Part shown: positions 38,226 to 48,977 of the stretch, piece by piece
How positions within the stretch are numbered: the first letter of the stretch is position 1
How the letters are laid out: each line of letters opens with the position of its first letter
Origin: Kluyvera genomosp. 3
GTDB taxonomy: Bacteria > Pseudomonadota > Gammaproteobacteria > Enterobacterales > Enterobacteriaceae
Length of the DNA stretch: 64,000 nucleotides
NCBI GenBank assembly: GCA_002211745.1
Contig: CP022114.1
Location: 3,380,645 to 3,444,644 of the forward strand
Reading direction: 5' to 3'
Made by a program: the position numbers and the translations under genes
The notes under the pieces: generated by a model
The model's input: the letters and a program-made list of their open reading frames with translations, nothing else
Database searches by the model: none
What the model was told of the DNA's origin: nothing

Positions 38226-38403
38226 TGTGAATGAGATCACAATTTGAAAACAAACACGCCAACATAAAAGGTGATTTTAATCACAAAAAAATAGCAAGGC
38301 AAAGGCGATAATTTAACGTTGTAGCAGACTTACAGCCCATTTATGTGATCAAAATCACCATAAACACCCCAAAACCCGACCATTCACAGTGACTAAGATC
38401 ACA
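38226..38403 (+). promoter_or_regulatory. Four CRP-like sites upstream of mtlA
   Basis: Four sites fit the CRP consensus TGTGA-N6-TCACA: 38226-38241 (perfect), 38270-38285 (GGTGA arm), 38344-38359 (TCACC arm) and 38388-38403 (AGTGA arm). Their number fits the multi-site mtlA control region known from K-12. The 444-base gap contains no gene. Expression should need cAMP-CRP. Confidence 0.85.
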
Positions 38404-38539
38404 AAAAACCCTCGGGTACGCGAGACGAAAACGGCGTGATAGAGTCGATTTTGCATACAGAACGACTGGCTGGTTTTTGGCGAAACCAGCACAACTATTA
38501 CGCGCGCAACTTCTGACGCGCACCACGAGGGGTGTTTTT

Positions 38540-40515
38540 ATGTTATCACCAGATATCAAGGTCAAGGTACAGAATTTTGGCCGCTTCCTCAGCAATATGG
38601 TGATGCCCAATATTGGCGCATTCATTGCCTGGGGTTTGATTACCGCACTGTTTATTCCTACCGGCTGGTTGCCGAACGAGACGCTGGCTAAGCTGGTCGG
38701 CCCAATGATCACCTATCTGCTGCCGTTGTTAATCGGCTATACCGGGGGTCGCCTCGTTGGCGGCGAGCGCGGCGGCGTGGTCGGCGCGATCACCACCATG
38801 GGGTGATTGTCGGCGCCGATATGCCGATGTTTATGGGCGCGATGATCGCCGGTCCGCTGGGCGGCTGGGCCATCAAACGCTTTGACCGCTGGGTTGATGG
38901 GAAGATCAAAAGCGGCTTCGAGATGCTGGTAAACAACTTCTCTGCCGGGATTCTCGGCATGCTGCTGGCGATGCTCTCCTTCCTGGCGATTGGGCCAATG
39001 GTGGAGCTGCTGTCGAAAGCGCTGGCGAGCGGCGTCAACGTCATGGTGCAAAACAACCTGCTGCCGCTGACCTCTATCTTTGTCGAGCCGGCCAAAATCC
39101 TGTTCCTCAATAACGCCATCAACCACGGTATCTTCTCACCGCTGGGTATTCAGCAGGCGACGGAAACCGGCAAGTCTATCTTCTTCCTGATTGAAGCTAA
39201 CCCGGGTCCGGGTCTGGGGATTCTGCTGGCGTACATGTTCTTTGGCAAAGGCAGCGCGAAGCAGTCCGCAGGCGGCGCGGCGATTATTCACTTCTTCGGC
39301 GGGATTCACGAGATTTACTTCCCGTACGTCCTGATGAACCCACGCCTGATTCTGGCGGTGATCCTCGGTGGGATGACCGGCGTCTTTACCCTGACGCTGT
39401 TCAACGCGGGCCTGGTCTCTCCGGCTTCTCCGGGTTCTATTTTTGCCGTCCTACTGATGACGCCGAAAGCGTCGCTGATTGGCGTCGTACTGTCGATTCT
39501 GGCCTCCACGCTGGTTTCCTTCCTGACGGCGTCGATGCTGCTCAAACGCGTTCGCGTGGGTGATGAAGAGAGCAACGGTCTGGCGGAAGCTACCCGTCGC
39601 ATGCAGAGCCTGAAGCAGCAGTCAAAATCCGGCGCTAAACCATCCGGCGAACTGCCACAGCCCGCACCGGCGCTGGATTTGGCGAAAGACCTGCACCACG
39701 TGCGTAAAATCATCGTCGCCTGCGATGCCGGAATGGGCTCCAGTGCGCTCGGCGCGGGCGTGCTGCGTAAAAAGGTAAAAGACGCCGGTCTGAGTCATAT
39801 TTCAGTGACCAACTGCGCCATCAACAGTTTGCCGGACGATGTCGATCTGGTGATCACCCATCAGGACCTTACCGAACGCGCCATGCGTTTTGCACCGCAG
39901 GCAATGCATATGTCGCTGAGCAACTTCCTCGACAGCGGCCTGTACACCGACTTAACCACCCGCCTGCTGGCCGCTAAGCTGCCGCCCGCGGCGAACGACA
40001 GTCGCCTGATTAACCAGACGATTATCGCCGCCAACGACGATGCGTTCACGCCCGGCGAGCGCGAGGAAAACCTGTTTAAGCTCAGCGCCGATAACATCTT
40101 CCTTAACTTAACCGCCGACACCAAAGAGCAGGCCATTCGCTTTGCCGGTGAAATGCTGGTCTCCGGCGGCTACGTAGAGCCGGATTACATCGACGCCATG
40201 CTGGCGCGTGAAGCGCTGACCACCACCTACCTCGGAGAATCTATCGCCGTTCCGCACGGCACCGTAGAAGCCAAAGACCGCGTGCTGCGCACCGGGATTG
40301 TCATTTGCCAGTACCCGCAAGGCGTACGTTTCGGCGACGAGCCGGACGATATCGCGCGCCTGGTGATCGGCATTGCCGCCCGCAATAACGAGCACGTGCA
40401 GGTTATCGCCCGCTTAGCCAACGCTCTGGATGATAAGGACGTGATCGAACGTCTGACGCAGACCACCAGCGTGCAGGAGATTTTACAGCTCCTGTCCGGC
40501 GAGCAAGCGGCATAA
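38540..40515 (+). CDS. mtlA: MtlA: mannitol PTS transporter EIICBA (one frameshift)
   Basis: This permease takes up mannitol and phosphorylates it to mannitol 1-phosphate. It begins [20 protein letters not shown]. The IIC membrane domain includes [20 protein letters not shown] with the GIHE motif. The IIB domain has its phospho-cysteine in [18 protein letters not shown], and the IIA domain its histidine in [20 protein letters not shown] run near 38803 lacks one base; restoring it gives [14 protein letters not shown]. The repaired length is about 658 residues. MtlD and mtlR follow. Confidence 0.95.
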
Positions 40516-40568
40516 GGCGATGGGGCGTACCGCCCCTGATACGGAACGTTTTTTTCGAGGTAACAGTC

Positions 40569-41726
40569 ATGAAAGCAATTCATTTTGGCGCAGGGAATAT
40601 CGGTCGCGGCTTTATTGGTAAACTGCTGGCGGACGCACAGGCGGAGCTGACCTTTGCCGATGTCAACCAGCCGCTGGTCGATCAGCTGGCGCATCAGCAA
40701 CATTATCAGGTCAACGTGGTGGGGGAAAATGCTCGCGTTGAGCAGGTCAATCGCGTCAGTGCCATCTACAGCAACAGCCCGGACGCCATCGCGCAGATTG
40801 CCCAGGCCGATATCATCACCACCGCCGTTGGCCCGCAGGTGTTGAGCAAAATCGCCAGCACCCTGGCCCAGGGATTAATCGCCCGTTTTGAGCGCGGCAA
40901 CCACCAGCCGATGAATATCATCGCCTGCGAAAATATGGTGCGCGGCACCAGCCAGCTTAAGCAGCACGTACTGCAATCGATACCCGCCGAGCTGCACGGC
41001 TGGGTGGAAGAACACGTCGGGTTTGTCGATTCGGCGGTCGACCGTATCGTGCCGCCGGGGGCCGCCGCGAACGACGATCCGCTGGATGTCACCGTTGAGA
41101 CCTTTAGCGAGTGGATTGTTGACCGTACACAGTTTAAAGGTACGTTACCGGACATCGCCGGGATGGAGCCCACCAGCAATCTGATGGCCTATATTGAACG
41201 TAAGCTGTTTACCCTCAATACCGGCCATGCGATAACCGCCTATCTTGGCCAATTGGCAGGCTATCAGACTATTCGCGACGCCATCCTCGACCCGGCGATA
41301 CGTGAAGCAGTGAAAAATGCCATGCGTGAGAGTGGCGAAGTACTGATTCAACGTTACGCCTTCGATCCCCAGCAGCATGCGGCCTACATCGATAAGATTC
41401 TCACCCGCTTTGAGAACCCTTATCTGCATGATGAGGTGGAGCGCGTTGGCCGTCAGCCGCTGCGTAAATTGAGCGAGAACGATCGCTTAATCAAACCGCT
41501 GCGAGGAACGCTGGAATACGGGCTCCCCAATCGCCACCTGATTATCGGAATTGCCGCCGCCCTGCATTATCGCAGCGACCAGGACCCGCAGGCGCAAGAA
41601 ATGGCAAACCTGCTGGCGGAAAATGGGGTAACAAGCACGGTCATTGAGGTTTGTGGCCTGCAGGATCAGCCAGAGCTTGTCGCCCAGATAGTGAATGTGT
41701 ATAACGCCATGCAACATAAAGAATGA
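40569..41726 (+). CDS. mtlD: MtlD: mannitol-1-phosphate 5-dehydrogenase
   Basis: This NAD-dependent enzyme makes fructose 6-phosphate. The N-terminus [20 protein letters not shown] is the dinucleotide-binding fold. [29 protein letters not shown], and [19 protein letters not shown] carry the active-site lysine/histidine region of the polyol-specific long-chain family. It is intact at 385 residues. It follows mtlA by 53 bases, with GAGG ahead of the ATG. Confidence 0.96.
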   Translation: MKAIHFGAGNIGRGFIGKLLADAQAELTFADVNQPLVDQLAHQQHYQVNVVGENARVEQVNRVSAIYSNSPDAIAQIAQADIITTAVGPQVLSKIASTLAQGLIARFERGNHQPMNIIACENMVRGTSQLKQHVLQSIPAELHGWVEEHVGFVDSAVDRIVPPGAAANDDPLDVTVETFSEWIVDRTQFKGTLPDIAGMEPTSNLMAYIERKLFTLNTGHAITAYLGQLAGYQTIRDAILDPAIREAVKNAMRESGEVLIQRYAFDPQQHAAYIDKILTRFENPYLHDEVERVGRQPLRKLSENDRLIKPLRGTLEYGLPNRHLIIGIAAALHYRSDQDPQAQEMANLLAENGVTSTVIEVCGLQDQPELVAQIVNVYNAMQHKE

Positions 41727-41787
41727 TGTAACACCCATAGCTGGGCGCGGAGGTTAACGGCCGCCGCGCCCGATGAAGAAGGGTAAG

Positions 41788-42450
41788 ATGAAATTGAATC
41801 TCCTGCGCAAGAATGCGCAACCAGCAGCAGAAAATGAGCGTCCGAAGGACACAGCACCAGAGAAGCCACGGTTAGCGGAAAGCACAACGAAGATGATGGC
41901 CATGATGGACGACGCGCACTTAACCCAAAATCAGGCGGCGGAGAACCGCATCCTGGAGCGGCTTAACGCCCGCCAGACGCTAACCGGTTTTATTCAGACC
42001 GCGGTGGGCTTATTGTCTGAAGCGGTCGACCAGCTGATTTTGCAGGCCTTCCGGAAAGACGATTACGCGGTGAAGTACGCGGTGGAACCGCTGCTGGAAG
42101 GCAGTGGGCCGCTGGCGAATTTACCGGTGCGGCTAAAGCTGATTTATGCTCTGGGCGTCATCAGTCGCGATGAATATGAAGACGTTGAACTGTTACTGGC
42201 GCTGAATAACGAACTGGCGCACGAGAACAAAATCTACAGCTTTACCGATGACGAAATTCTGGGGCCGATCAACATGCTGCACTGCATGACGACGCTGCCG
42301 CCTCCGCCGACGCTGCACTTGCCGGAAGACGTGGTCGACGACGCGCTGAGAACCATGCAGGAACAGCGCTATCAGCAAATGGTTCGTTCAACGCTGGTAC
42401 TCAGTATCACCGATTTAGTCACCAGCCTGGCGCACAAAAAAGCGTTCTAG
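41788..42450 (+). CDS. mtlR: MtlR: mannitol operon repressor
   Basis: This all-helical regulator represses mtlADR in E. coli but has no clear DNA-binding motif. The conserved core reads AAENRILERLNARQTLTGF, then FRKDDYAVKYAVEPLLEGSG and LKLIYALGVISRDEYEDVEL, then FTDDEILGPINMLHC. I took the ATG at 41788, which has GAAGGG six bases before it; another ATG lies five codons upstream. The N-terminus is longer than in K-12 (about 30 extra charged residues). It is intact at 220 residues. Confidence 0.93.
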   Translation: MKLNLLRKNAQPAAENERPKDTAPEKPRLAESTTKMMAMMDDAHLTQNQAAENRILERLNARQTLTGFIQTAVGLLSEAVDQLILQAFRKDDYAVKYAVEPLLEGSGPLANLPVRLKLIYALGVISRDEYEDVELLLALNNELAHENKIYSFTDDEILGPINMLHCMTTLPPPPTLHLPEDVVDDALRTMQEQRYQQMVRSTLVLSITDLVTSLAHKKAF

Positions 42451-42647
42451 CCGCGAACACTCCAGGGCGGATGGATAAGGCCTTTCAATGGCTCTCTCCT
42501 TCCCCTTTCGCCCGCTTTCCTTTTCGCTGACATAAGTTGTCAAAAAAACAGGCGATTTTTTGTCAGCACATCTTCCCGTTTCGCTCAACTTAGTATAAAA
42601 AGGCTGCTTTTACAGGATTCCCTTTTACTTAATTAGCCTGGAGCAAC

Positions 42648-43931
42648 ATGAACACTTTTTCGGTTTCTCGTCTGGCGCTGGCATTGGCTTTTGGCGTGAC
42701 ACTGACTGCTTGCAGCTCAACCCCAGCGGATCAGCGCCCTTCTGACCAGACCGCACCTGGTACCTCTTCCCGTCCGGTACTGTCGGCGGACGAAGCGCAG
42801 AACTTTACTGCCGCGCGTTACTTCTCTTCGTTAGATCCTAACGCTGCCGCCTGGTCCCCGTCTTCTATCACCGTTCCGGCGAAAGCAGATTTCGTGGTTG
42901 GTCCGGCAGGGACTGAGGGCGTGACGCACACCAGTATTCAGGATGCCGTTGATGCCGCTATCGCGCGTCATAGCAGCTCTCGTCTGTACATCGCCGTACT
43001 GCCGGGTGAATATAAAGGCACCGTCTATATCCCGGCCGCTCCGGGCAGCCTGACGCTCTACGGTACCGGTGAAAAAGCGATCGACGTAAAAATTGGCCTG
43101 GCCATCGATTCCGAAATCGACCCGACCAGCTGGCGTAAACTGGTGAACCCAGGCGGCAAATACATGCCGGGTAAACCGGCGTGGTACATGTTTGATGGCT
43201 GCCAAAGCAAGCGCAGCGCCACCATCGGCGTGATGTGCTCCGCGGCCGTGTGGTCACAGAACAATGGCTTACAGCTGCAAAACCTGACGATTGAAAACAA
43301 TCTGGGTGACAGCGTGGATGCCGGTACTCACCAGGCGGTGGCCCTGCGCACCGATGGCGACAAAACCCAGCTTAACAACGTCAATATCCTGGGCCGCCAG
43401 AACACCTTCTTCGTGACCAACAGCGGCGTTGATAACCGTCTGCAAAATAATCGCCAGACCCGTACGCTGGTCAGCAACAGCTACCTCGAAGGCGATGTGG
43501 ATATCGTTTCCGGCCGCGGCGCGGTGGTGTTCGACAACACCGACTTCCGCGTAGTGAATTCCCGCACCCAGCAGGAAGGCTACGTCTTCGCCCCGGCGAC
43601 CCAGGCCAACATCTTCTACGGCTTCCTGGCGACCAACAGTCGCTTCACCGCCGCCGGTGACGGCGTGGCGCAGCTGGGCCGCTCGCTGGACGTGGATAGC
43701 AACACCAATGGCCAGGTTGTGATTCGTGATAGCGTGATCAACGAAGGCTTTAATTCCGCGAAACCGTGGGCCGACGCCGCCGTTTCCAAACGTCCGTTCA
43801 GCGGCAATACCGGCGCGCAGGACGAGAAAGGCCAGCTTAAACGCGATCTTAACGACCGCAACTTCAACCGCATGTGGGAGTACAACAACCGCGGCGTGGG
43901 AAGTCATGTTGTGGCAGAACCGAAGCAGTAA
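42648..43931 (+). CDS. ybhC: YbhC: outer-membrane lipoprotein of the pectinesterase fold
   Basis: This 427-residue lipoprotein has a signal ending ALAFGVTLTACSS, with lipidation at the Cys. It has the right-handed beta-helix of carbohydrate esterase family 8. QAVALRTDGDKTQLNNVNIL, GRQNTFFV, LEGDVDIVSGRGAVVFDNTD and QLGRSLDVD match the family sites. The K-12 protein has acyl-CoA thioesterase activity and no proven pectin role. It is intact, with length equal to K-12. Confidence 0.94.
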   Translation: MNTFSVSRLALALAFGVTLTACSSTPADQRPSDQTAPGTSSRPVLSADEAQNFTAARYFSSLDPNAAAWSPSSITVPAKADFVVGPAGTEGVTHTSIQDAVDAAIARHSSSRLYIAVLPGEYKGTVYIPAAPGSLTLYGTGEKAIDVKIGLAIDSEIDPTSWRKLVNPGGKYMPGKPAWYMFDGCQSKRSATIGVMCSAAVWSQNNGLQLQNLTIENNLGDSVDAGTHQAVALRTDGDKTQLNNVNILGRQNTFFVTNSGVDNRLQNNRQTRTLVSNSYLEGDVDIVSGRGAVVFDNTDFRVVNSRTQQEGYVFAPATQANIFYGFLATNSRFTAAGDGVAQLGRSLDVDSNTNGQVVIRDSVINEGFNSAKPWADAAVSKRPFSGNTGAQDEKGQLKRDLNDRNFNRMWEYNNRGVGSHVVAEPKQ

Positions 43932-43947
43932 CGGCTAAGTAGATGTG

Positions 43948-43977
43948 AAAAAAGCCCATGATTTCATGGGCTTTTTT
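43948..43977 (+). terminator. Terminator of ybhC
   Basis: AAAAAAGCCCATGA and TCATGGGCTTTTTT form a long stem with a TT loop and a T tract. It begins 17 bases after the ybhC stop and could also serve the opposite strand. Confidence 0.9.
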
Positions 43978-44004
43978 ATCGCATAGACCTGATACATTCA
44001 GCGT

Positions 44005-44063
44005 CATCAGACCTAAGCGCGCAGGTTGCCGGATGGCGGCGTAAACGCCTTATCCGGCCTACC
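44005..44063. repeat. REP element between ybhC and pgl
   Basis: TTGCCGGATGGCGGCG and AAACGCCTTATCCGGCCTA form the standard REP hairpin, directly beside the pgl stop. Confidence 0.88.
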
Positions 44064-44064
44064 A

Positions 44065-45060
44065 TTAATGTGCGTAAACCACTACCCACATTGGGCCCTG
44101 ACCCACGGCATAACGCCCTTTTTCCTGCAGCAGCCCCTGCTCGCCGGCAATTTCATACACCGCGATATGGTGCGATTTCTGCCCTGCCGCAATCAGGTAT
44201 TTTCCACTGTGGTCAATGTTGAAACCACGCGGCTGAGTTTCCGTCGGCTGGAAACCTTCCAGCGATAGCACGCTGCCGTCTTCCGATACGCTGAACACGG
44301 TAATCAGGCTGGAGGTGCGGTCACAGGCATACAGATGACGACCGTCCGGCGTAATGTGGATATCGGCCGCCCAGCGCGTGTCGGTGAAATCAGCAGGCAT
44401 CATATCCAGCGTCTGCACGCATTCAATCTTACCGTGCGGATCCTTCAGCTCCCACACGTCAATGGAGCTGTTCAGTTCGTTCACACAGTAGCCGTACTGT
44501 TCGTTCGGATGGAACACCATATGACGCGGACCGGCGCCTTCTACCGTGGTCACTTCAGCCGGGTTCTGCGCGGACAGGAAACCATCGTCGCTCAGGGTGA
44601 ACAGGCAGATGCGATCCTGTTTCAGCGCCGGTACCCACAGGGTGCGGTTATCCGGGGAGATATTCGCCGAGTGGCAACCTTCCAGGCCATCCACCACCGT
44701 CACGGTGTCGCGCGGCAGGCCGTCTTCCAGACGAATGACCGCCACGTTGGCCTGATTGTACGAAGCGCTGAAGATAAAGTTGCCTTTACGGTCGGTCGAA
44801 ATATGCGTCGGGCTGCCCGGCAGCGGCGCTTCAGCTTCATAGGTCAGCGCACCGTCATCCGGCGCAATACGGTAGGCCAGCACGCGAAATTCCGGACGCA
44901 CGCCAACGTACAGATAACGTTTATCAGGGCTGATGACCATCGGCTGCACCTGACCCGGAACATCCACCACCTGGACCAGCTTCAGGCTGCCGTCGTGGTT
45001 CAGCGTCCAGACGTGGATCTGCTGGCTTTCCGGGCTGGCGGTATAAACGGTCTGTTTCAT
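44065..45060 (-). CDS. pgl: Pgl: 6-phosphogluconolactonase
   Basis: This seven-bladed beta-propeller lactonase of the pentose phosphate pathway (the YbhE type, not the DevB type) has 331 residues. It begins [20 protein letters not shown], includes [40 protein letters not shown] and [20 protein letters not shown], and ends [12 protein letters not shown]. It is intact. The ATG at 45060 has AAGGAG ahead of it, and a frame extending eight codons upstream is not preferred. Confidence 0.95.
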   Translation of the reverse strand: MKQTVYTASPESQQIHVWTLNHDGSLKLVQVVDVPGQVQPMVISPDKRYLYVGVRPEFRVLAYRIAPDDGALTYEAEAPLPGSPTHISTDRKGNFIFSASYNQANVAVIRLEDGLPRDTVTVVDGLEGCHSANISPDNRTLWVPALKQDRICLFTLSDDGFLSAQNPAEVTTVEGAGPRHMVFHPNEQYGYCVNELNSSIDVWELKDPHGKIECVQTLDMMPADFTDTRWAADIHITPDGRHLYACDRTSSLITVFSVSEDGSVLSLEGFQPTETQPRGFNIDHSGKYLIAAGQKSHHIAVYEIAGEQGLLQEKGRYAVGQGPMWVVVYAH

Positions 45061-45177
45061 GAATACTCCTTTCTGAAAACACATAATTTGCGGCTATTTA
45101 TCACACCATTTTGCCGTACAGGTATCTCGGTGTACCATCCTGCACAGCGAATTTTCTCTTAAACTCGAGACAACACT

Positions 45178-45996
45178 ATGACTGCACGTGTGATTGCCCT
45201 GGATCTGGACGGAACGCTCCTGACGCCAAAGAAAACCCTCCTGCCCTCTTCCCTGGAAGCGCTAAATCGAGCCAAAGCGGCAGGTTATCAATTAATGATC
45301 GTCACCGGTCGTCATCACGTTGCCATCCATCCTTTTTATCAGGCACTGGCGCTGGATACACCTGCAATTTGTTGTAATGGCACCTACTTGTATGATTATC
45401 AAGCGAAAAAAGTACTGGATGCCGATCCGATGCCGGTCGAAAAAGCCCAACAGCTGATTTCTCTGCTGGATGATCACCAGATTCACGGCCTGATGTACGT
45501 CGACGATACCATGATGTACCAGTACCCAACCGGCCACGTGATTCGCACCGCCAACTGGGCGCAGAGCCTGCCAGAAGCCCAGCGCCCGTCCTTTACTCAG
45601 GTCGATTCGCTGGCGCAGGCCGCCCGTGAAGTGAATAACGTCTGGAAATTTGCCCTCACCGATGAAGACGGCGAAAAGCTGCAAAACTTCGCGAAACACG
45701 TCGAGCAGACGCTGCAACTGGAGTGCGAATGGTCGTGGCACGATCAGGTGGATATCGCGCGTCAGGGCAACAGCAAAGGCAAACGTCTGACGCAGTTCAT
45801 CACCGCGCAGGGCTGGTCGATGCAGGACGTGGTGGCGTTTGGCGACAACTTTAACGATATCAGCATGCTGGAAGCCGCCGGTACCGGCGTGGCGATGGGC
45901 AATGCGGTCGACGCGGTGAAAGCGCGCGCCAACGTGGTTATCGGCGATAACACCACCGATGCCATCGCCGACTACATCAACCGTCACCTGCTGTAA
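45178..45996 (+). CDS. ybhA: YbhA: HAD-family pyridoxal phosphate phosphatase
   Basis: This 272-residue Cof-type HAD phosphatase begins MTARVIALDLDGTLLTPKKT with the catalytic DLDGT. It has LMIVTGRHH (motif II), GNSKGKRLTQF (motif III lysine) and VVAFGDNFNDISMLEAAGTG (motif IV). It removes phosphate from pyridoxal phosphate and some sugar phosphates in E. coli. It is intact. Its stop is adjacent to the convergent modC stop. Confidence 0.95.
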   Translation: MTARVIALDLDGTLLTPKKTLLPSSLEALNRAKAAGYQLMIVTGRHHVAIHPFYQALALDTPAICCNGTYLYDYQAKKVLDADPMPVEKAQQLISLLDDHQIHGLMYVDDTMMYQYPTGHVIRTANWAQSLPEAQRPSFTQVDSLAQAAREVNNVWKFALTDEDGEKLQNFAKHVEQTLQLECEWSWHDQVDIARQGNSKGKRLTQFITAQGWSMQDVVAFGDNFNDISMLEAAGTGVAMGNAVDAVKARANVVIGDNTTDAIADYINRHLL

Positions 45997-47054
45997 TCAG
46001 GCGGTAATCGACACGCTCTTTATCTGGGCGTACAACCACTGGCCTGGCTTTACCGCCAGGTCATCCCGTGCCCACGGGCTGATACGCGCCCACAGCGTAC
46101 GGCCGCTGACATCCAGCTGTACTTCGACCTGACCATTATTGTCATAGCACTGAAGGACTTTGGCGTGCAGCACGTTGCGGATACTGGTGTGAGGCGACGG
46201 CTGCAGCACCAGCGACACGTCAGTGGCCTGAATGCGCACGCGCACCGCACTCTGTAGCGGCCTGTCGAGTTTGTTCACCCAGATATGCTGGTCGCCCAGC
46301 GCCAGCGCGGTCATCGCATAGTGTGGATGGTGTTCCAGCACCGTCACGCGCAGAATGCTGCTCTGCTGATCCTGCGGCAGCCAAGGGTGCATCACGCTGC
46401 TGCCCCATACGTCTTCCAGATTACCGAATGCCTTGACCTGCCCGCCTTCCAGCACCAGCACTTTATCGGCCAGATGCAGAATCTCATCCAGCGAGTGGCT
46501 GACGTAGAGCATCGGTATATTGATCTCCCGCGCCAGACGCTGCAGATACGGCAGCAGTTCACGCTTGCGTGGGATGTCGAGCGAAGCCAGCGGCTCATCG
46601 AGCAGCAACAGCTCGGGCGCGGTCAACAATGCGCGACCAATCGCCACACGCTGTTTTTCACCGCCGGACAGACTGCCCGGCAGGCGATCGAGCAGCGGCT
46701 CAATGCCCAGTAGCGCCACCAGTTTATCAAACTGCTCCGCCATGCTTTTCGCCATACCGTAGCGCAAATTACCGCGTACCTTGTAGTGCGGGAACAGCCG
46801 CGCGTCCTGAAACACATAACCGATACGGCGCTTCTCCGGTGCAAGGCAGATGCCCTGCTCAACGTCGTTCAGCACGCGGCCGTTGAGCGCAATGCGCCCC
46901 TGCTGCGGTTTGGTGAGCCCGCTGATGGCGTTAATCAACGAGGTTTTGCCCGCCCTGAAACACCGAATACGGCGGTGATCCCGGAAGCCGGCAGCGATTC
47001 ATTAATTTCCAGGAAGTGCGTGCCCAGCGTCTGGCTAAAGTTCAGTTCCAGCAT
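45997..47054 (-). CDS. modC: ModC: molybdate ABC transporter ATPase (one frameshift)
   Basis: This ATPase drives molybdate import through ModB. It begins [20 protein letters not shown]. The Walker A is broken by a missing G near 46955; repair gives GVSGAGKT-like sequence, followed by [20 protein letters not shown]. The signature is [16 protein letters not shown], Walker [13 protein letters not shown] and the C-terminal MOP-type domain ends [17 protein letters not shown]. Repaired, it is 352 residues, as in K-12. The start follows modB by three bases. Confidence 0.95.
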
Positions 47055-47057
47055 GGT

Positions 47058-47747
47058 TTACGCCCCCATCCTGCGGCGGCTAACGCCCGCCAGCCATTCG
47101 GAAATCATCAGCGAAATCAGCGCCAGAACGATAGAAATCAGACACAGACGGGCCGCGGCGCTTTCGCCGCCGGGAGTCTGAATCAGGGTGTACATCGCCG
47201 ACGGAATGGTGCGGGTTTCGCCGGGAATATTGGAGACAAAGGTAATGGTCGCGCCGAACTCGCCGAGCGAACGAGCAAACGCCAGCACGGTGCCGACGAT
47301 AATGCCCGGCAGCATCAGCGGTAGCGTAATGGTGCAAAACACCCGCCAGCGCCCGGCGCCCAGGGTACGCGCCGCCTGTTCGAGTTTGACGTCGACACCT
47401 TCCAGCGCCAAACGAATCGCCCGAACCATCAGCGGAAACGACATCACCGCCGCGGCGATCACCGCACCCCGCCAGCTAAAAGCGAAAGTCAGGCCGAACC
47501 AGTCATACAGCCAACTGCCAATAAAGCCACGACGCCCCATCGCCACCAGCAATAAATAGCCCACTACCACCGGCGGCAGCACCAGCGGCAGGTGAATAAG
47601 GCCGTCCAGCAGCGCCTTGCCGGGAAAATGGCGGCGTACCAGCAGCCAGGCAAAGAAGATCCCAAACGGCAAACTGAACAGGACGGCCAGGGAGGATACT
47701 TTCAGGCTCAGCACTACCGCCTGCCATTCGGGATCGGTCAATATCAT
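47058..47747 (-). CDS. modB: ModB: molybdate ABC transporter permease
   Basis: This 229-residue permease begins MILTDPEWQAVVLSLKVSSL. It has five membrane helices, and the ATPase-contact EAA-like loop is ALEGVDVKLEQAARTLGAGR. A family-conserved ARSLGEFGATITFVSNI lies near residue 160. It is intact and overlaps the modA stop by one base. Confidence 0.96.
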   Translation of the reverse strand: MILTDPEWQAVVLSLKVSSLAVLFSLPFGIFFAWLLVRRHFPGKALLDGLIHLPLVLPPVVVGYLLLVAMGRRGFIGSWLYDWFGLTFAFSWRGAVIAAAVMSFPLMVRAIRLALEGVDVKLEQAARTLGAGRWRVFCTITLPLMLPGIIVGTVLAFARSLGEFGATITFVSNIPGETRTIPSAMYTLIQTPGGESAAARLCLISIVLALISLMISEWLAGVSRRRMGA

Positions 47748-48520
47748 TAGCGAGTCGTGAATCCGTAACGTTTAAAGATTTCAGACGCCTGCGGCCCTTT
47801 CAGGTAGTCATAGAACGCCGAGACGGTCGCGTTTTTATGGCCATCGATAATGGCAATCGGATATTCCACTTTCTGATGGGAATCTTCCGGGAACGTACCA
47901 ACCACTTTAACACCTTTGCTGGCCACCGCGTCAGAGCCGTAAACGATTCCCAACGGCGCTTCGCTCCGTTCAACCAGCGCCAACGCACCGCGCACATCTT
48001 CCGCCGGCGCCAGTTTCGGCGACAGCGTCTCCCACGCCCCGAGTTTTTGCAGCGCTTCTTTCGCGTAGATGCCCGCCGGAACGTGATCCGGGTCGCCCAC
48101 CGCCAGGCGGCCGCCTTTCAGCAGGCTGGTCCAGTTGGTTTTCGCGTCCACGGTGATGTCTCCCTGCTCGCTGGCCTTCGGCGCGACAACGACCAGACTG
48201 TTACCCAGCAGCGTTTCACGCGTGGTGGTGTCGATGGCTTTCTTATCTACCGCGTAGTCCATCCATTTCTGATCGGCAGAGATAAACAAGTCGGCTGGCG
48301 CCCCGGCTTCAATCTGGCGAGCCAGCGTCGAAGAAGACGCAAAAGAGGAGACCACGTCAACGTTGTTCTCTTTTTTATACTCTTTAGCGATATCCTGCAT
48401 TGCGTTAGTCAGCGAAGCGGCGGCGAAAACGGTGATTTTCGCGTCCTGTGCCGACGCTTGCCCTGCAACCGACAGCGTTAATGCTGCTCCGGCAAAAAGA
48501 CGTAACCATGAACCTGTCAT
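47747..48520 (-). CDS. modA: ModA: periplasmic molybdate-binding protein
   Basis: This 257-residue binding protein has a signal peptide (LRLFAGAALTLSVAGQASA) and begins its mature part with AQDAKITVFAAASLTNAMQD. Oxyanion contacts are expected in AAASLTNA, FASSSTLARQIEAGAP and VPAGIYAKEAL. It ends EIFKRYGFTTR. It is intact. A ModE box precedes it, so molybdate should repress the operon. Confidence 0.96.
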   Translation of the reverse strand: MTGSWLRLFAGAALTLSVAGQASAQDAKITVFAAASLTNAMQDIAKEYKKENNVDVVSSFASSSTLARQIEAGAPADLFISADQKWMDYAVDKKAIDTTTRETLLGNSLVVVAPKASEQGDITVDAKTNWTSLLKGGRLAVGDPDHVPAGIYAKEALQKLGAWETLSPKLAPAEDVRGALALVERSEAPLGIVYGSDAVASKGVKVVGTFPEDSHQKVEYPIAIIDGHKNATVSAFYDYLKGPQASEIFKRYGFTTR

Positions 48521-48539
48521 TTAACACTCCTGAACTCAA

Positions 48540-48563
48540 CGTTATATAAATAAAAATATAACG
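48540..48563 (-). promoter_or_regulatory. ModE box of the modABC operon
   Basis: CGTTATAT and ATATAACG flank eight bases, forming the inverted repeat bound by ModE-molybdate in K-12. It lies 20 bases upstream of the modA start. Confidence 0.93.
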
Positions 48564-48662
48564 ATAAGTATAAGGACTTTCCACGATGATTGCATTACAG
48601 ACTCGCGAATTGTTGCTGCATTTACGGGATGTTATCGGCAGGGTTTTCGGGAACTTCATAGC

Positions 48663-48690
48663 AAAACGCCCGGGAGTGCCGGGCGTTTTT
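48663..48690 (-). terminator. Terminator of acrZ
   Basis: On the minus strand ACGCCCGG, loop CACT and CCGGGCGT are followed by TTTTGC, eight bases past the acrZ stop. The stem is strong, and the T tract is short. Confidence 0.85.
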
Positions 48691-48697
48691 GAGGAAA

Positions 48698-48850
<153 letters not shown>

Positions 48851-48977
48851 TTACTCCATACAATGTGATGTTGCTATTGTAACCGGATATCGCAGAAATA
48901 CACTCCCTTTTGTGCGGTGCGCTTTGCGCTCGCAGACATTTGGGTCAAAATGCCCTTTTACTTGCCAGGATACTCTT

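Noticed and set aside
43269-43907. 212-codon minus-strand frame inside ybhC
   Set aside because: It is the shadow of the beta-helix coding sequence. The sense product is a well-supported lipoprotein.
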